Positions 36,973-46,375 are shown, counted from the first letter of the stretch. The stretch is 64,000 nt of DNA from Pseudoselenomonas ruminis (GCF_008271295.1 NZ_VTOY01000001.1:558001-622000), one strand, 5' to 3'. The notes: generated by a model from the sequence alone, not told the origin. Program-made: numbers and translations.

Positions 36973-37995
36973 TTACGCCTGCGAACGTGGCATTTCCGCG
37001 TTCGAGATTGCATCACATTTTTTGATTTCAATGCCCGAGAAGTAGATGCGTGGAACATCGTTCATGAGTTCCTGACGGGTGACATGAACGTTGTTCTTGT
37101 CCAGCAGATACGACTCGAACCAGTCATACATATCATCCGATACGTAAAGAACGACCTTCTTGTCACGTGCCTGCAAGTTGCGGATACGGTTCTTCGCCTT
37201 AACGAACTTCTCGATGAGTGCCAGCTTTGCTGCTGCCGTGGAAGGCAATGCCGTCGTATCGATATTGGTGACGACTGCGTTAGCACGGATATCCTGCACG
37301 GCCAGACCAACTTTCCAGTTGAACAAAGTAACGAGTGCCTGATAATCCAGGCCGTCTGCATCCTTTACCGTCATTTCGCCTAAATCGCGCTGTTTAAGAC
37401 CTGCTACCGTGTTCTTAGGATAAATGCCTGTCGTCGCATGCGTACCCCAGCCCACGAAGTAGCACGACGTGTTATGAGCGCCTACGTTGGCTGTACCGCC
37501 GGCAACAACCTGATACGACGGTTTCGTTTTGTCCGTACCGCCATATTTGTCATAGCGTACAGCAAGTCCGTTGAACGTGTCCGGATCTGCAGCCGTATCG
37601 CCGTAGAACATGTTGTCAGCGACCGAATCCGTGAAGCCTGCCACAAATGCCGCGTCTTCACTGCGACGGAAAGCCTCCTTATCCGACGCCAAGGCGATTG
37701 CCTCGATATCTACCTGGGAGCGGTCTTCCAGGATGATGCAGGTATCCGTTACCTGCTCCGTCGTGCTCTTGCTGTGTTTTACGCCTCGGTTGATTCGACG
37801 GATGGATGGCGTCGGACGGCTCGTGCGGACCGTGGTTTTGTTGCCGGTCAGCAAATTACCTTCCTTCCAGGTGATGTCATCCATAATCGGATTGCTGTTG
37901 ATGAGCGCCTCGATAATGTAATCGATTCGATCATCCGGCCCTACTCGTTTTCTGAAATCACTAAGTGTCAATGCATCTGCGCCTACAAGAGACAT
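36973..37995 (-). CDS. Major capsid protein, BPP-1 Bbp17-like
   Basis: 340 residues. DDRIDYIIEALINSNPIMDDITWKEGN near the N-terminus and the HK97-like spine and axial regions (FNWKVGLAVQD, VVLYVSDDMYDWFESYLLD) fit the capsid family used by BPP-1-like podoviruses. It is preceded by a scaffold gene and followed by the cement gene. No separate protease is seen and no long N-terminal delta domain. Confidence 0.87.
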   Translation of the reverse strand: MSLVGADALTLSDFRKRVGPDDRIDYIIEALINSNPIMDDITWKEGNLLTGNKTTVRTSRPTPSIRRINRGVKHSKSTTEQVTDTCIILEDRSQVDIEAIALASDKEAFRRSEDAAFVAGFTDSVADNMFYGDTAADPDTFNGLAVRYDKYGGTDKTKPSYQVVAGGTANVGAHNTSCYFVGWGTHATTGIYPKNTVAGLKQRDLGEMTVKDADGLDYQALVTLFNWKVGLAVQDIRANAVVTNIDTTALPSTAAAKLALIEKFVKAKNRIRNLQARDKKVVLYVSDDMYDWFESYLLDKNNVHVTRQELMNDVPRIYFSGIEIKKCDAISNAEMPRSQA

Positions 37996-38008
37996 GTTTC
38001 ATTCCTCC

Positions 38009-38719
38009 TTATTTGTACAAATCAAAATTCGTATTCGGATATGCGGTCTTATGGCCTGCTGCCGTACCACCAGATACGCCGCGATCTTCTCCGACGAGCT
38101 CGCCCACGGCCGCCATCATTCGAATCATTTCAATGCGGTTTCCTGCACCGGTTTCATTCAGTACCGCCCGCAAGCCAGGCACTTTCGTTTCCAGCGCATC
38201 AATTCCAATAGCTGCTTTAGCTACGGTTGCGTCAAACTGTGCTCCCAGTTCTTTTTTTGCCGCTTCGCCCCACTGCTGCTGTGTGGCGGTAATCTGCTGC
38301 ATGGCCATATCAACACCATGCTGTAAATACTGCATACCATAGCTGGCGATGCTTGCCGCCTGTTCCTGAGAGAGTCCCGCTTTACGGGCTACTTCGCCAA
38401 AGGCTTTAGCCGATTCTTCGTCGTATTCCATTCCTTCCGGAATTTCAATCGATTTAAAATCATAGGCATCCGGCACGTTTGGCTGATTGGCATTTGGCGT
38501 ACCCGTTTCTTTTCCTTCTTCGCCGTCTTTGCTCTGCTGGATCCCAGCACCACCCAAGATTGTTGTTCCCGCCGGCGCCTGATTGTTGTTTTCTGCACCA
38601 GTTTCCGGCGATTCACTGCCAGTCTCATTTTCGGTTTCTGTGCTGTTTTCTGCACCAGCTACGTCCTCGGCGAAAATCTGCAGGTCAAATTTCCAGTTCA
38701 ATTCTTTCATCATCATCAT
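38009..38719 (-). CDS. Capsid scaffolding protein
   Basis: 236 residues. An acidic, low-complexity N-terminal region (Glu, Thr, Asn and Gly rich, about 20-75) is followed by helical segments (GEVARKAGLSQEQAASIA and QQWGEAAKKELG), typical of podovirus scaffolds. It overlaps the upstream Bbp19-like gene by ATGA and directly precedes the capsid gene. Confidence 0.83.
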   Translation of the reverse strand: MMMMKELNWKFDLQIFAEDVAGAENSTETENETGSESPETGAENNNQAPAGTTILGGAGIQQSKDGEEGKETGTPNANQPNVPDAYDFKSIEIPEGMEYDEESAKAFGEVARKAGLSQEQAASIASYGMQYLQHGVDMAMQQITATQQQWGEAAKKELGAQFDATVAKAAIGIDALETKVPGLRAVLNETGAGNRIEMIRMMAAVGELVGEDRGVSGGTAAGHKTAYPNTNFDLYK

Positions 38720-39060
38720 TCCTTTCGTTCGGTTTCTGCCGCATCAATGAGATTCTGCTGGCTTTTCATCCATTCATAATATTCTTTCTCGGCTTTTTGT
38801 TTGAGTGATAGTCCACCAATATCGATTATGGATTGCTCCACCTGCAACGCCACGCGACGCTCACCTTCATGCAGTATCATTCGATTGGTGTGATCTGCAT
38901 CTGGCCACGTACTGGCTAACAGATGACATCGTTCGAATAGCCGCATCAGGAACCAACGTCCTTTTTCATCAGACAGGATGTATTCCAGTCCTTCACGATC
39001 CTTCTGCATCATTTTACGTTCTGCTCGTTCCGCAGCTTTTTCTGCCGGTGTCATGTACAT
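38716..39060 (-). CDS. Bbp19-like phage protein
   Basis: 114 residues. GRWFLMRLFERCHLLASTW followed by HEGERRVALQVEQSI matches the Bbp19 domain of BPP-1-type phages, a small protein between portal and scaffold genes whose role is not established. The C-terminal tail is charged and helical. Confidence 0.75.
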   Translation of the reverse strand: MYMTPAEKAAERAERKMMQKDREGLEYILSDEKGRWFLMRLFERCHLLASTWPDADHTNRMILHEGERRVALQVEQSIIDIGGLSLKQKAEKEYYEWMKSQQNLIDAAETERKE

Positions 39061-39066
39061 TGGCTT

Positions 39067-40842
39067 TTATCCTCCATAGCCTAAATCATCCATTCCCATC
39101 ATTGCCGTTAACGCAGGGTTCCCATCACGTGCTGCCTCAGTAGCATTTTTAGCGGCTTGTGCCGCTGGTGCTGCTGTCTGTGCTAGTTGCTGTGCCTGCA
39201 TTAACTGCTGTTGTTCTTGCGCTTGCTGTTGTTTGCGTGCCTGAATTTCGTTGAATTCGTCATCCGAAAGTTTGATTGCCGCCGGAGCTCCAACGAGTTC
39301 GAAGTATCTGTTAACCGCTTCGTTCCAATTGACTTTATCCAATATGCCTGGATTGAATTGTGCGGACTGGGCAATAAAGCCTATCGCCTGCTCAATATTG
39401 ACAAGGCCCGACATTTTTTGTGCCTGCGCAAGTGGGCTGATGTATTCGATTTTGATTTCCTGATTTGCCAGTGTTTCCATAAGTTCTGGATCATCTGGTT
39501 CGGGGAATACCCGTGACCGGTCCAGAATGTTATAGACTCGCTCGATAATCCGCCCCAGAAATTCAAACTGCATCCGCTGGACAACCGGGCCCAGCTGCGT
39601 CATCTTTTCTTGATTGCGTTCGAGCACCTCACGTGCCGTCATGGTTTTGTCTTCCATTTGGTCAAGCATCATAAATAAATCGGCAGAATAGCTTCGCTTG
39701 ATTCTTGCCTGTATATTCACGATTGCTTCCTGCAAGTGCTGCAGGTTGCCTCCCACCTGGAATAGTGGTTTGACCGAATCTGGCGACTGCATGAATGTTT
39801 TCCCGCCTGGGACTAGATTAATCCCTTTGACGCCTTGGTTGGCGGCCGCTCCCATTGGCGGCTTAACGGATAATTCAACCATCGTCAGCAAGTCTTTCTG
39901 CATAAGTTGCAGGGATTTGCTGTCACCTTCGGCAAACCATCCCGGGCCCTTGCCATAAGAATCGGAACCGCAGACAAGGTATCTTGCTACCGGAACCGGC
40001 CACTCATAGAAGCCGCCCACATAGAGGAATTCCTCTTTGTCTGAGCCTTCCACGTAGTAGACCGATAGATATGGCAGGTTGTAGCTTCCCAGCTGTCCCG
40101 GGATTCCATGACGGTTTGGTTCGACGTACCAGATAACTTTATGGTCCTGTTTGAATCCAGGACCGTTTTCAAGTTCCTGTCGAATATTGAACGGTACGTT
40201 TTGCTCGCCGAACTTGTCAACGAGTTGCCGTGCACTCATTCGGTACCGGCGTGCAAAGGTCTGTATGCTTCCGTCTGGGCCGTTTTCCATCATATACGAG
40301 CCTACTGTGTACGGAACGAAATGCACACCATATCTTGAATCCGGGAATATCCCCAGCGGTGCTTGACCAAATGCCAATTCCAAATAGCAGCTATGCACGG
40401 CCGTGTAGAAGTTCGATTTCTCCAGAACGTCGTTGACAATGTCGATACGCTGGTCCAGCAGCTTACCAAGGTCGCTGTTATCTGATAGTTCCTCGTCTGA
40501 AAAGTTCAGACGGAACCATTTGCGGCTTGGTGGAGTAAGTCCGGACATTACGCCGGATGCGAATATCTGATTGGATTCCCAGGCACATCCTTCGTAAATC
40601 TTTATGTCTTTTCTATCCGCTGCATTGGATTCATCATCGAGATTGTCGAATTGACCGATATATGGCAATTGATAGTCCCTGATGGCTTTCCAGCGCTTTT
40701 GGTAAGGTTCGCGCTTATTTTCCAGCGCTTTAACCTTTCGTTCGATTTCTGCTCGATCTATTTTTATCCGTGCCGCTATGTCGCTGGCACTGACAAGCGA
40801 TAATTTCGGCGGCTGTCGTGCCCCCTGCTGTGCTTTTTCCAT
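39067..40842 (-). CDS. T7-type portal (head-tail connector) protein
   Basis: 591 residues. RWKAIRDYQLPYIGQF, SGLTPPSRKWFRL and YLELAFGQAPLGIF are signatures of the T7 head-tail connector family. The C-terminus is glutamine- and alanine-rich, as in related portals. Twelve copies would form the ring through which the terminase packs DNA. Confidence 0.93.
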   Translation of the reverse strand: MEKAQQGARQPPKLSLVSASDIAARIKIDRAEIERKVKALENKREPYQKRWKAIRDYQLPYIGQFDNLDDESNAADRKDIKIYEGCAWESNQIFASGVMSGLTPPSRKWFRLNFSDEELSDNSDLGKLLDQRIDIVNDVLEKSNFYTAVHSCYLELAFGQAPLGIFPDSRYGVHFVPYTVGSYMMENGPDGSIQTFARRYRMSARQLVDKFGEQNVPFNIRQELENGPGFKQDHKVIWYVEPNRHGIPGQLGSYNLPYLSVYYVEGSDKEEFLYVGGFYEWPVPVARYLVCGSDSYGKGPGWFAEGDSKSLQLMQKDLLTMVELSVKPPMGAAANQGVKGINLVPGGKTFMQSPDSVKPLFQVGGNLQHLQEAIVNIQARIKRSYSADLFMMLDQMEDKTMTAREVLERNQEKMTQLGPVVQRMQFEFLGRIIERVYNILDRSRVFPEPDDPELMETLANQEIKIEYISPLAQAQKMSGLVNIEQAIGFIAQSAQFNPGILDKVNWNEAVNRYFELVGAPAAIKLSDDEFNEIQARKQQQAQEQQQLMQAQQLAQTAAPAAQAAKNATEAARDGNPALTAMMGMDDLGYGG

Positions 40843-40855
40843 GATATGCTCCTTA

Positions 40856-41056
40856 TCATCCCAATGTTGTTCTATTGCCGCCCATGAGACCTCCGAGAAT
40901 CGTCTGACGATCCGTACTCAGTTCTGTGCTGGCATGGCCACGCCGCCGTTTCTGAGTGGGCATCCCCGTATCTGTCCCAACATCAGCCGCTTGCACTGCC
41001 GTCGGTGCCGGGTCTACTTTGGGCGCCGTATAGTTTGCTGATTTTTTTGTACACAT
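40856..41056 (-). CDS. Small hypothetical protein between terminase and portal
   Basis: 66 residues starting at 41056 behind GGGGGTG. Low-complexity Ala/Pro/Thr region in the middle and QTILGGLMGG near the C-terminus. Short proteins ending in similar LGG motifs occur at this place in T7/BPP-1-like phages. Function unknown. Confidence 0.6.
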   Translation of the reverse strand: MCTKKSANYTAPKVDPAPTAVQAADVGTDTGMPTQKRRRGHASTELSTDRQTILGGLMGGNRTTLG

Positions 41057-41070
41057 GCTTACACCCCCTT

Positions 41071-42516
41071 TCAAAATGGGCTGTATTCTGTGTTGCATAG
41101 CGTTTCGTTTTCATACGGCGTTATAACGGCAACAGGATAGGCGAATGTCAGCGCTAAGGCGTCAGCTTTATTTGGCGACTGCAATCCGCGCTTTTTCATG
41201 TCGTCTTTCGATTCCAGTTGTAATTTCCCGCTATGGTTCATGTATGCTTCCGGTCCCGTGAGGTCGTCTTTCATTTGCTGGTCATCTTCGATACAACCTT
41301 CTTTTTGCAGCCATTTTTTCATGTCACCCCACATCTCCGCACGCTTATTCGCGTAATACGAATCTATCGGCTTTTCGGCGAAGGATACCAGCTGCCATTC
41401 TCTCCCCAGGACTTTTCCCATGGAGTAAATTCCTGTCCCGTATCCTTGGTCGATGAATACTGCCGCCGCGTGATATTCGTCTTCGAATCTGGCAATAATG
41501 CCGGCGATTCGTGCATCGTCATCGTTTTTAGGTTCCGTCAGCAGGTGCTTGTAATAAAATCCCTTGCGCATGACGATTTCCAACGCGTCATTTCCTGTCC
41601 ACGCTGGATCAACGCCGATTATCACTGGTGCCGGATTGTGTGCTAATGGGCTTACCGCCCGCGCGGCAGCAGCTTCTACAATTGCACTGCTGATGAACTG
41701 CGATTCGGACGCTGAAGGGAATTCCCCTTTGACGCGCACTTTGAAGAAGTCGCTGTCTTCTCCCCAGGCATCCGCCCACTTAGCGATTTCTTTCTTGTCA
41801 CTGATGACAACCGAACGGCTGTCTATCTGACGTGTCTTCCACATGTTACGCGATTTATGGAAGCAGTCGAAGAATCTGCCACTTGTTCGCGTAGGGTTTC
41901 CAAAAGCAATCCAGATCTTCTCCGTGTCATTATCCGTCATGGCGCCGTCGGTTACTTCCCAGATTTTGTCAATGATAGCCGAGGCCTCGTCAAAGATGAC
42001 GAGTATCCGTTTGCCGTGATTGTGGAGACCTGCGAATGCTTCGGTGTTGCGTTCTGACCAAGGGATGGCGTCGATTCGCCACATACGTTCATGGCCAGGC
42101 TGTGCACTGAAAAGACTTGTTGCGGTATAAACAAACATGTCCTTGGCCACGAATCGGTCATACCATGTCGCCAATTCCGCCCACGTTTTGGATCTCAACT
42201 GTCCGTCGGTATTTGCCGTTACGACTCCGCGTGTATCTTCAAACGTGCTCATGGCCCATAGGATTATCCAGCATACACACGCACTTTTTCCAATGCCATG
42301 TCCTGATGCTACCGCTTCACGGATGGCTTCATACGGTGTTTTTAATCCATCTCGGATTTCACCTAGGATATCCAGCTGCCATTCTTGCGGCTGCATGTTT
42401 TTCAGCGTTCCTTCTCCCCATGGAAAAGCCGCCCACACCCAGCTGACGGGATCACGAGTGAATGAGGCCAGATATTCTACCAGTTCAAGATTTATCTCCG
42501 GTTGTTTCTTTGGCAT
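41071..42516 (-). CDS. Terminase large subunit
   Basis: 481 residues. Walker A is SGHGIGKSA at 71-79 and Walker B RILVIFDEAS at about 170. The C-terminal RNase H-like nuclease begins with VIIGVDPAW near 295. It cuts concatemers and drives ATP-dependent packaging through the portal. It overlaps the small subunit gene by 32 bases. Confidence 0.94.
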   Translation of the reverse strand: MPKKQPEINLELVEYLASFTRDPVSWVWAAFPWGEGTLKNMQPQEWQLDILGEIRDGLKTPYEAIREAVASGHGIGKSACVCWIILWAMSTFEDTRGVVTANTDGQLRSKTWAELATWYDRFVAKDMFVYTATSLFSAQPGHERMWRIDAIPWSERNTEAFAGLHNHGKRILVIFDEASAIIDKIWEVTDGAMTDNDTEKIWIAFGNPTRTSGRFFDCFHKSRNMWKTRQIDSRSVVISDKKEIAKWADAWGEDSDFFKVRVKGEFPSASESQFISSAIVEAAAARAVSPLAHNPAPVIIGVDPAWTGNDALEIVMRKGFYYKHLLTEPKNDDDARIAGIIARFEDEYHAAAVFIDQGYGTGIYSMGKVLGREWQLVSFAEKPIDSYYANKRAEMWGDMKKWLQKEGCIEDDQQMKDDLTGPEAYMNHSGKLQLESKDDMKKRGLQSPNKADALALTFAYPVAVITPYENETLCNTEYSPF

Positions 42517-42931
42517 TTGCTACCCGCTCCCTTGCGGCCGCTACTGCGTCCGATAAGTTGATGTTGACGTTGGCGTTGACTTCGGTTTTGTTATCCCGAT
42601 ATACTTCGGGTTTTGCACCACGCAGCAGTTCTGCTAGCAGGTAATCCGAATATACTTTTCTACTGCCGACTTTTTCGCCTTTGTAGTAGATTGGCTGGCT
42701 GTATCCTTCTACTGCCCGCCGATATGCTTCCTCTTCCAGCAAGTCGCCAGCATGCTGTCGAGCTTTTTCAAACGCCCGAGCATATTTTTCGTTCTTCATC
42801 CACTGGTAGTGCGTGGTTCGGTCAATCTTACATTTTCGCGCGGCTTTTGATATGCTCCCGCAGCGGATGTATGTCATTAGAAAGTCGTTCTTTTTCTTGT
42901 CGTTGATTAACCTGTAGATTTTTTCGGCCAT
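42485..42931 (-). CDS. Terminase small subunit
   Basis: 148 residues starting at 42931 behind AGGAGG; the frame extends upstream into the duplicated element but that part is not expected to be translated. A helix-turn-helix lies at about 12-40 (YIRCGSISKAARKCKIDRTTHYQWMK). It would recognise the packaging site. Confidence 0.88.
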   Translation of the reverse strand: MAEKIYRLINDKKKNDFLMTYIRCGSISKAARKCKIDRTTHYQWMKNEKYARAFEKARQHAGDLLEEEAYRRAVEGYSQPIYYKGEKVGSRKVYSDYLLAELLRGAKPEVYRDNKTEVNANVNINLSDAVAAARERVANAKETTGDKS

Positions 42932-43042
42932 GGTGGAGCCCCTCCTTTCCTTGTTCTTACTGGGCAATGCGTGTTTTTTTGAGGCTGTCAAAAATGTGTG
43001 CTCCATACCTGTTGAATTTTTGCACATCGCTTCCGCCACGAT

Positions 43043-43156
43043 AAAAGCCTCACGAGTCCAGCTTTTCTGCCGTCTCATGAGGCTTCTCTTATGCTTTGCT
43101 TATGTTATTATCTTAGCACTGTAATCAGGGAATATAGTTCGACCTAAATTATTTTT
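43043..43156 (-). repeat. Duplicated intergenic RNA element, copy B
   Basis: 114 bp, partner of 20313-20424. The hairpin arms are 43043-43056 and 43074-43087. Relative to copy A, one G-U becomes G-C and one A becomes G opposite T, so pairing is kept, while the 17-nt loop is unchanged. It lies about 110 bp upstream of the terminase small-subunit start and directly after the gene at 43157. Confidence 0.75.
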
Positions 43157-43657
43157 TCACTCTTTCAGCCTTACTGCTATGTCTGCCGTACACGAGACAA
43201 TCCTTTTCCACCAGCGCTTTACCTGCTGTTCGGATAGCCATGATTCATTTGGCTTTAATGTCATTTTTTCCAGCCGTGAAAAATATTCCTGCTGTGTTTT
43301 GACCACCCAGCCGGGACGCCCGCTTCGGATGTTTCGTCCTTTGCTATTGGCAGCCGCCCGCCGCGCCTCCAAGAAGGCCCGCTCATCGTCCTTCATTGAC
43401 CGTTCGATGATTTTCACCGCTCTCAGCCAGCGGAATTTTTCGGACCGTCTGTCAAATTCGGCGCCTCGTATGGCCATCCGCTCCGTTGGATTATGGGATT
43501 CCAATTCGTTGTGCCGCCCATTGTAACTGACATAGGCATGCCTTGCCAGCTTGTATTTGTTCCATTCTGCTTTGAAGTTCAGCAGGTAATGTTCCGCCTG
43601 TAAATGATCTTCGTCAATCCACGCGAATATCCGTCTCGCTTCCTCGTCCAGCTGCAT
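43157..43657 (-). CDS. Hypothetical phage protein upstream of terminase
   Basis: 166 residues starting at 43657 behind AGGGG. Strongly basic and helical, with RRSEKFRWLRAVKIIERSM and RAFLEARRAAANSKGRN, and a C-terminal WLSEQQVKRWWKRIV. Its position just before the terminase and the duplicated element is where ArpU/RinA-like late regulators are often found, but no clear helix-turn-helix is recognised. Function unassigned. Confidence 0.65.
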   Translation of the reverse strand: MQLDEEARRIFAWIDEDHLQAEHYLLNFKAEWNKYKLARHAYVSYNGRHNELESHNPTERMAIRGAEFDRRSEKFRWLRAVKIIERSMKDDERAFLEARRAAANSKGRNIRSGRPGWVVKTQQEYFSRLEKMTLKPNESWLSEQQVKRWWKRIVSCTADIAVRLKE

Positions 43658-43805
43658 ATCGTGTCCCCTTCCAATTCTGAATCTTGATTGCATCATCACT
43701 TTGTCTTGCGATATTGCATAGGCTCCACGCTAATACCAACGATAGCAAGGCTAATATCCAGCCTATAAGGCCTCCAACTAAGATTCCCAGTTCATAATCT
43801 GTCAT
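43614..43805 (-). CDS. Small membrane protein
   Basis: 63 residues starting at 43805 behind AGGGGG. One membrane segment of about 25 residues (LVGGLIGWILALLSLVLAW) is followed by a polar tail. It overlaps both neighbours (ATGA with the upstream gene). Function unknown. Confidence 0.55.
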   Translation of the reverse strand: MTDYELGILVGGLIGWILALLSLVLAWSLCNIARQSDDAIKIQNWKGTRYAAGRGSETDIRVD

Positions 43806-44104
43806 TTCGGTTCCCCCTCCCAAGTTATCAAATCCATAGCTCGATACTGATAGGGCGACCCTTCCCGGTAATCATAGTTCAAATGAACCACATCGATGTA
43901 ATAGCCGTTTTTCAGGAACATGTCATTTAGCTCGTCTACGCGGAATCCTTTATCCAGCCAATCTTTTATGCCCACATCCATTTTTTTGCGAAATGTATCC
44001 ACATCAAACCCGATTTCATCCGTTATGTCTAGATATTTCACAACATCCATTTCGTTATCTGCAGCTAAACATAATTCGTCATCTTTGAATACGATATACA
44101 CCAT
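43802..44104 (-). CDS. Hypothetical phage protein
   Basis: 100 residues, acidic, predicted alpha-beta, with YIVFKDDELCLAADNEMD at the N-terminus. No family recognised. Coupled by ATGA to the membrane protein gene. Confidence 0.6.
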   Translation of the reverse strand: MVYIVFKDDELCLAADNEMDVVKYLDITDEIGFDVDTFRKKMDVGIKDWLDKGFRVDELNDMFLKNGYYIDVVHLNYDYREGSPYQYRAMDLITWEGEPK

Positions 44105-44143
44105 TAGAACTGCACCCCCATATATTTTTTCTTACGGCTTTTT

Positions 44144-44377
44144 TTATTCATAGTGGATTATCCCTGTTATTTCTCTGATTTTTAACGTCCCGTTTTTCAT
44201 CCGATGAACGTTTCTATGTTTTCTCTGGCTTATGTCACACATTAAACCATCTGACCGGAATACCGTACTCTTTTTCCTCGGTTCATGGTTTACCGGGCCA
44301 ATTTTGTCGCCATATTTTTTCTTGAGATAATGCTCCAGCTCCGCTTTATTCATCGTGTATGTCTTGCATTGGCTCAT
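44144..44377 (-). CDS. Hypothetical basic phage protein
   Basis: 77 residues, rich in Lys, His and Arg, starting by ATGA overlap with the upstream coiled-coil gene. Possibly nucleic-acid binding from charge alone. Confidence 0.55.
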   Translation of the reverse strand: MSQCKTYTMNKAELEHYLKKKYGDKIGPVNHEPRKKSTVFRSDGLMCDISQRKHRNVHRMKNGTLKIREITGIIHYE

Positions 44378-44850
44378 TCGGATTCTACCTCCTCTGCTGT
44401 TTTATACGTCAAGGGAACACTGACTTTGCTTTGAATCTGCTGGATGGACCCTTCCACGGGCCACCATTCCCCACGATCTGAGTTCCAATACCAACGGATC
44501 GCCTGCTTTGATTCCAGCTCATCAATTTTGTTCTGCAATGCTTCAATGGTTTTTTCTTTCTCAATCAGATTCCTCTCGGCATCTGCCGCCCGCGTGACAT
44601 GGTCATTCGCTTTTTTCTTCTGCTTTTCAATTTCTTCCAGCAATTCGCTATTTCTTGCTGTCATTTTCCGATAGGCTTTATTTAATTTATCGATTTCCAA
44701 TTTTTGATTCACTGCTATTTCCGCATAGTATTTTTGGATTTCCGACACCCGCTTTTTGAAGTCCTCACATAGGATTTCATGTTTTTTATCCAATGTCTCG
44801 TATTTATCTAGCAGCTTATCGTATTCAAACAGCCCTTTGATGTTAATCAT
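44374..44850 (-). CDS. Coiled-coil phage protein
   Basis: 158 residues. Residues about 10-115 form a continuous heptad-rich helix; the C-terminus contains RWYWNSDRGEWWP, rich in Trp. No family recognised. It overlaps the MazG-like gene start region by eight bases. Confidence 0.6.
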   Translation of the reverse strand: MINIKGLFEYDKLLDKYETLDKKHEILCEDFKKRVSEIQKYYAEIAVNQKLEIDKLNKAYRKMTARNSELLEEIEKQKKKANDHVTRAADAERNLIEKEKTIEALQNKIDELESKQAIRWYWNSDRGEWWPVEGSIQQIQSKVSVPLTYKTAEEVESE

Positions 44851-45199
44851 TTGCCTTTTCCTCCGCTTCTTTTTGTTCGTCTGTATGATATCCTCGAATT
44901 TCGTTTTTTAGAAATACTTTTGCTTTTTCAAGCTTTATTTCTTTTTCTGTCGCTAAAATCTGCATGAGGGTTTCGACCACTGTTTGCAGGTCTACCGCTT
45001 CTTCTAGCAGATGCTCAAGTGTTTTACCTTTTTGTGGGACATTATCCGGCGTATCCTGATAATCTCTAACAGCTATGTATAACTCGCTGTATTCCTCGTT
45101 GATTTTCTCCATCATTCTTTCTATCTGTGAATCAATGGGCTGTGTATCATCGACCAACCCTAAACAGGGAACTACGCCTTTATCTTTTAGTACGATCAT
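44843..45199 (-). CDS. MazG-like nucleotide pyrophosphohydrolase-type protein
   Basis: 118 residues, all helical. The pattern EKINEEYSELYIAV followed by EEAVDLQTVVETL gives the paired acidic motifs ExxE and ExxD of the MazG/all-alpha NTP pyrophosphatase superfamily. Phage members may adjust nucleotide pools or ppGpp. Start follows AGGAGG. Confidence 0.72.
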   Translation of the reverse strand: MIVLKDKGVVPCLGLVDDTQPIDSQIERMMEKINEEYSELYIAVRDYQDTPDNVPQKGKTLEHLLEEAVDLQTVVETLMQILATEKEIKLEKAKVFLKNEIRGYHTDEQKEAEEKAND

Positions 45200-45804
45200 G
45201 CTGTTGCCTCCTCTTTGTGACTGAAATCTTTGTCGAATGTTATGTGTGCTTTTTTGTCCAGCACTTTTTCTAGATCTGCTACCGTTATTTTTCCTTTGGC
45301 CATAGCTGAGGTTTCGGCCGCCATGCAGGCTCCTATTTTTTTCAGGCGTTTTGCCTGGAAGTTGTAGACCTCGAACATGGCAAAATACATAATCACGCTG
45401 ACTTCCTCGATGGTCTTTAGTCGGATTCGATTTTCACGGCTATAGTTTTCTTTGCTGTAGTCGACGTGGTCATAAGTATATTTTGCTTCCTCCTGTAGGA
45501 TTTTCTCCAGCTCCGCGAATGTAACGTAATTAAGCCGGACACATTGACTTATGCTGGCGGTCTTTTCATAGAACCGGTTAACCCTTGTCTTCCCAAAACC
45601 GTATTCTTTATTCAGCGCGTAGCAGAATATGATCAGCATATCGATAATCGTATCCTGCCATAGCCGCGTATCATTCACGTTCTGCTTGTAATATTCGTGA
45701 AGCACTTCATTCCTCGATTTCTGGCCAAGGCCAGCGCTATAGTTTACGACTTTCTTGAAATGCTTTAAGTTCTTTCGGTTCGACTTGCGTCTGAATCTAC
45801 TCAT
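45196..45804 (-). CDS. Hypothetical early phage protein
   Basis: 202 residues starting at 45804 behind GGAAGGA. Basic N-terminus (RFRRKSNRKNLKHFKK), then a helical body with WQDTIIDMLIIFCYALNKEYGFGKTRV. I do not recognise it; similar helical proteins often accompany RecU genes in Firmicute phages. It overlaps recU at its start. Confidence 0.6.
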   Translation of the reverse strand: MSRFRRKSNRKNLKHFKKVVNYSAGLGQKSRNEVLHEYYKQNVNDTRLWQDTIIDMLIIFCYALNKEYGFGKTRVNRFYEKTASISQCVRLNYVTFAELEKILQEEAKYTYDHVDYSKENYSRENRIRLKTIEEVSVIMYFAMFEVYNFQAKRLKKIGACMAAETSAMAKGKITVADLEKVLDKKAHITFDKDFSHKEEATA

Positions 45805-46375
45805 GCTTTTCCTTCCTCTCTGCCGCCCGCAGGGCAAACGCTGCCGGTTCATGGATATAGTCCAGAAATTTTACGACGGAATCATTTTTCACACGCCATT
45901 CTTCCAAATCTTCGGCGCTGGCGTATTTATGGCCATAGCATTCTTTCATGTTGGAGAACACGGACCACGGAACCATGAACGTCTTATCCTGTATCCCTGC
46001 ACACACAAAGCAAATTGCTCCCAGTTCGCATTGATGGTCCATAGATTCTGCCTGCGCTTTACTGATTACATCCTGCCGTATCCGCGCGGTATCTGTGTAT
46101 TTTGCTTCGAACACGATAGACTGCCCGCCACGCAGCGTTCCATGAAAATCAGGCTGGGCATGCGATATGAATTGCACTTTGGCCATGTTCCTGGCATGGT
46201 CCTTGCGGATCACTCGGAATGGTTCCGGTTCCTTTACGATGTAAGCTCGTCCTTTGGATTTATAGTATCTGCAGGCTCCCTCAATCAGCATTTCATGCTG
46301 GCGTCCTCGCCCATTGCTCATTGCCGCCCGATAGGAGCGTTTCGCTGACTCGTTATACTCATTCCAGTTTTCCAC
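45797..46375 (-). CDS. RecU-like Holliday junction resolvase
   Basis: 192 residues from a GTG start behind AAGGAGG. NGRGRQHEMLIEGACRYY, then QPDFHGTLRGGQSIVFEAKYT give the GR..E, PDF.G and FEAK catalytic pattern of the RecU family. It would resolve branched DNA before packaging. Confidence 0.85.
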   Translation of the reverse strand: MENWNEYNESAKRSYRAAMSNGRGRQHEMLIEGACRYYKSKGRAYIVKEPEPFRVIRKDHARNMAKVQFISHAQPDFHGTLRGGQSIVFEAKYTDTARIRQDVISKAQAESMDHQCELGAICFVCAGIQDKTFMVPWSVFSNMKECYGHKYASAEDLEEWRVKNDSVVKFLDYIHEPAAFALRAAERKEKHE

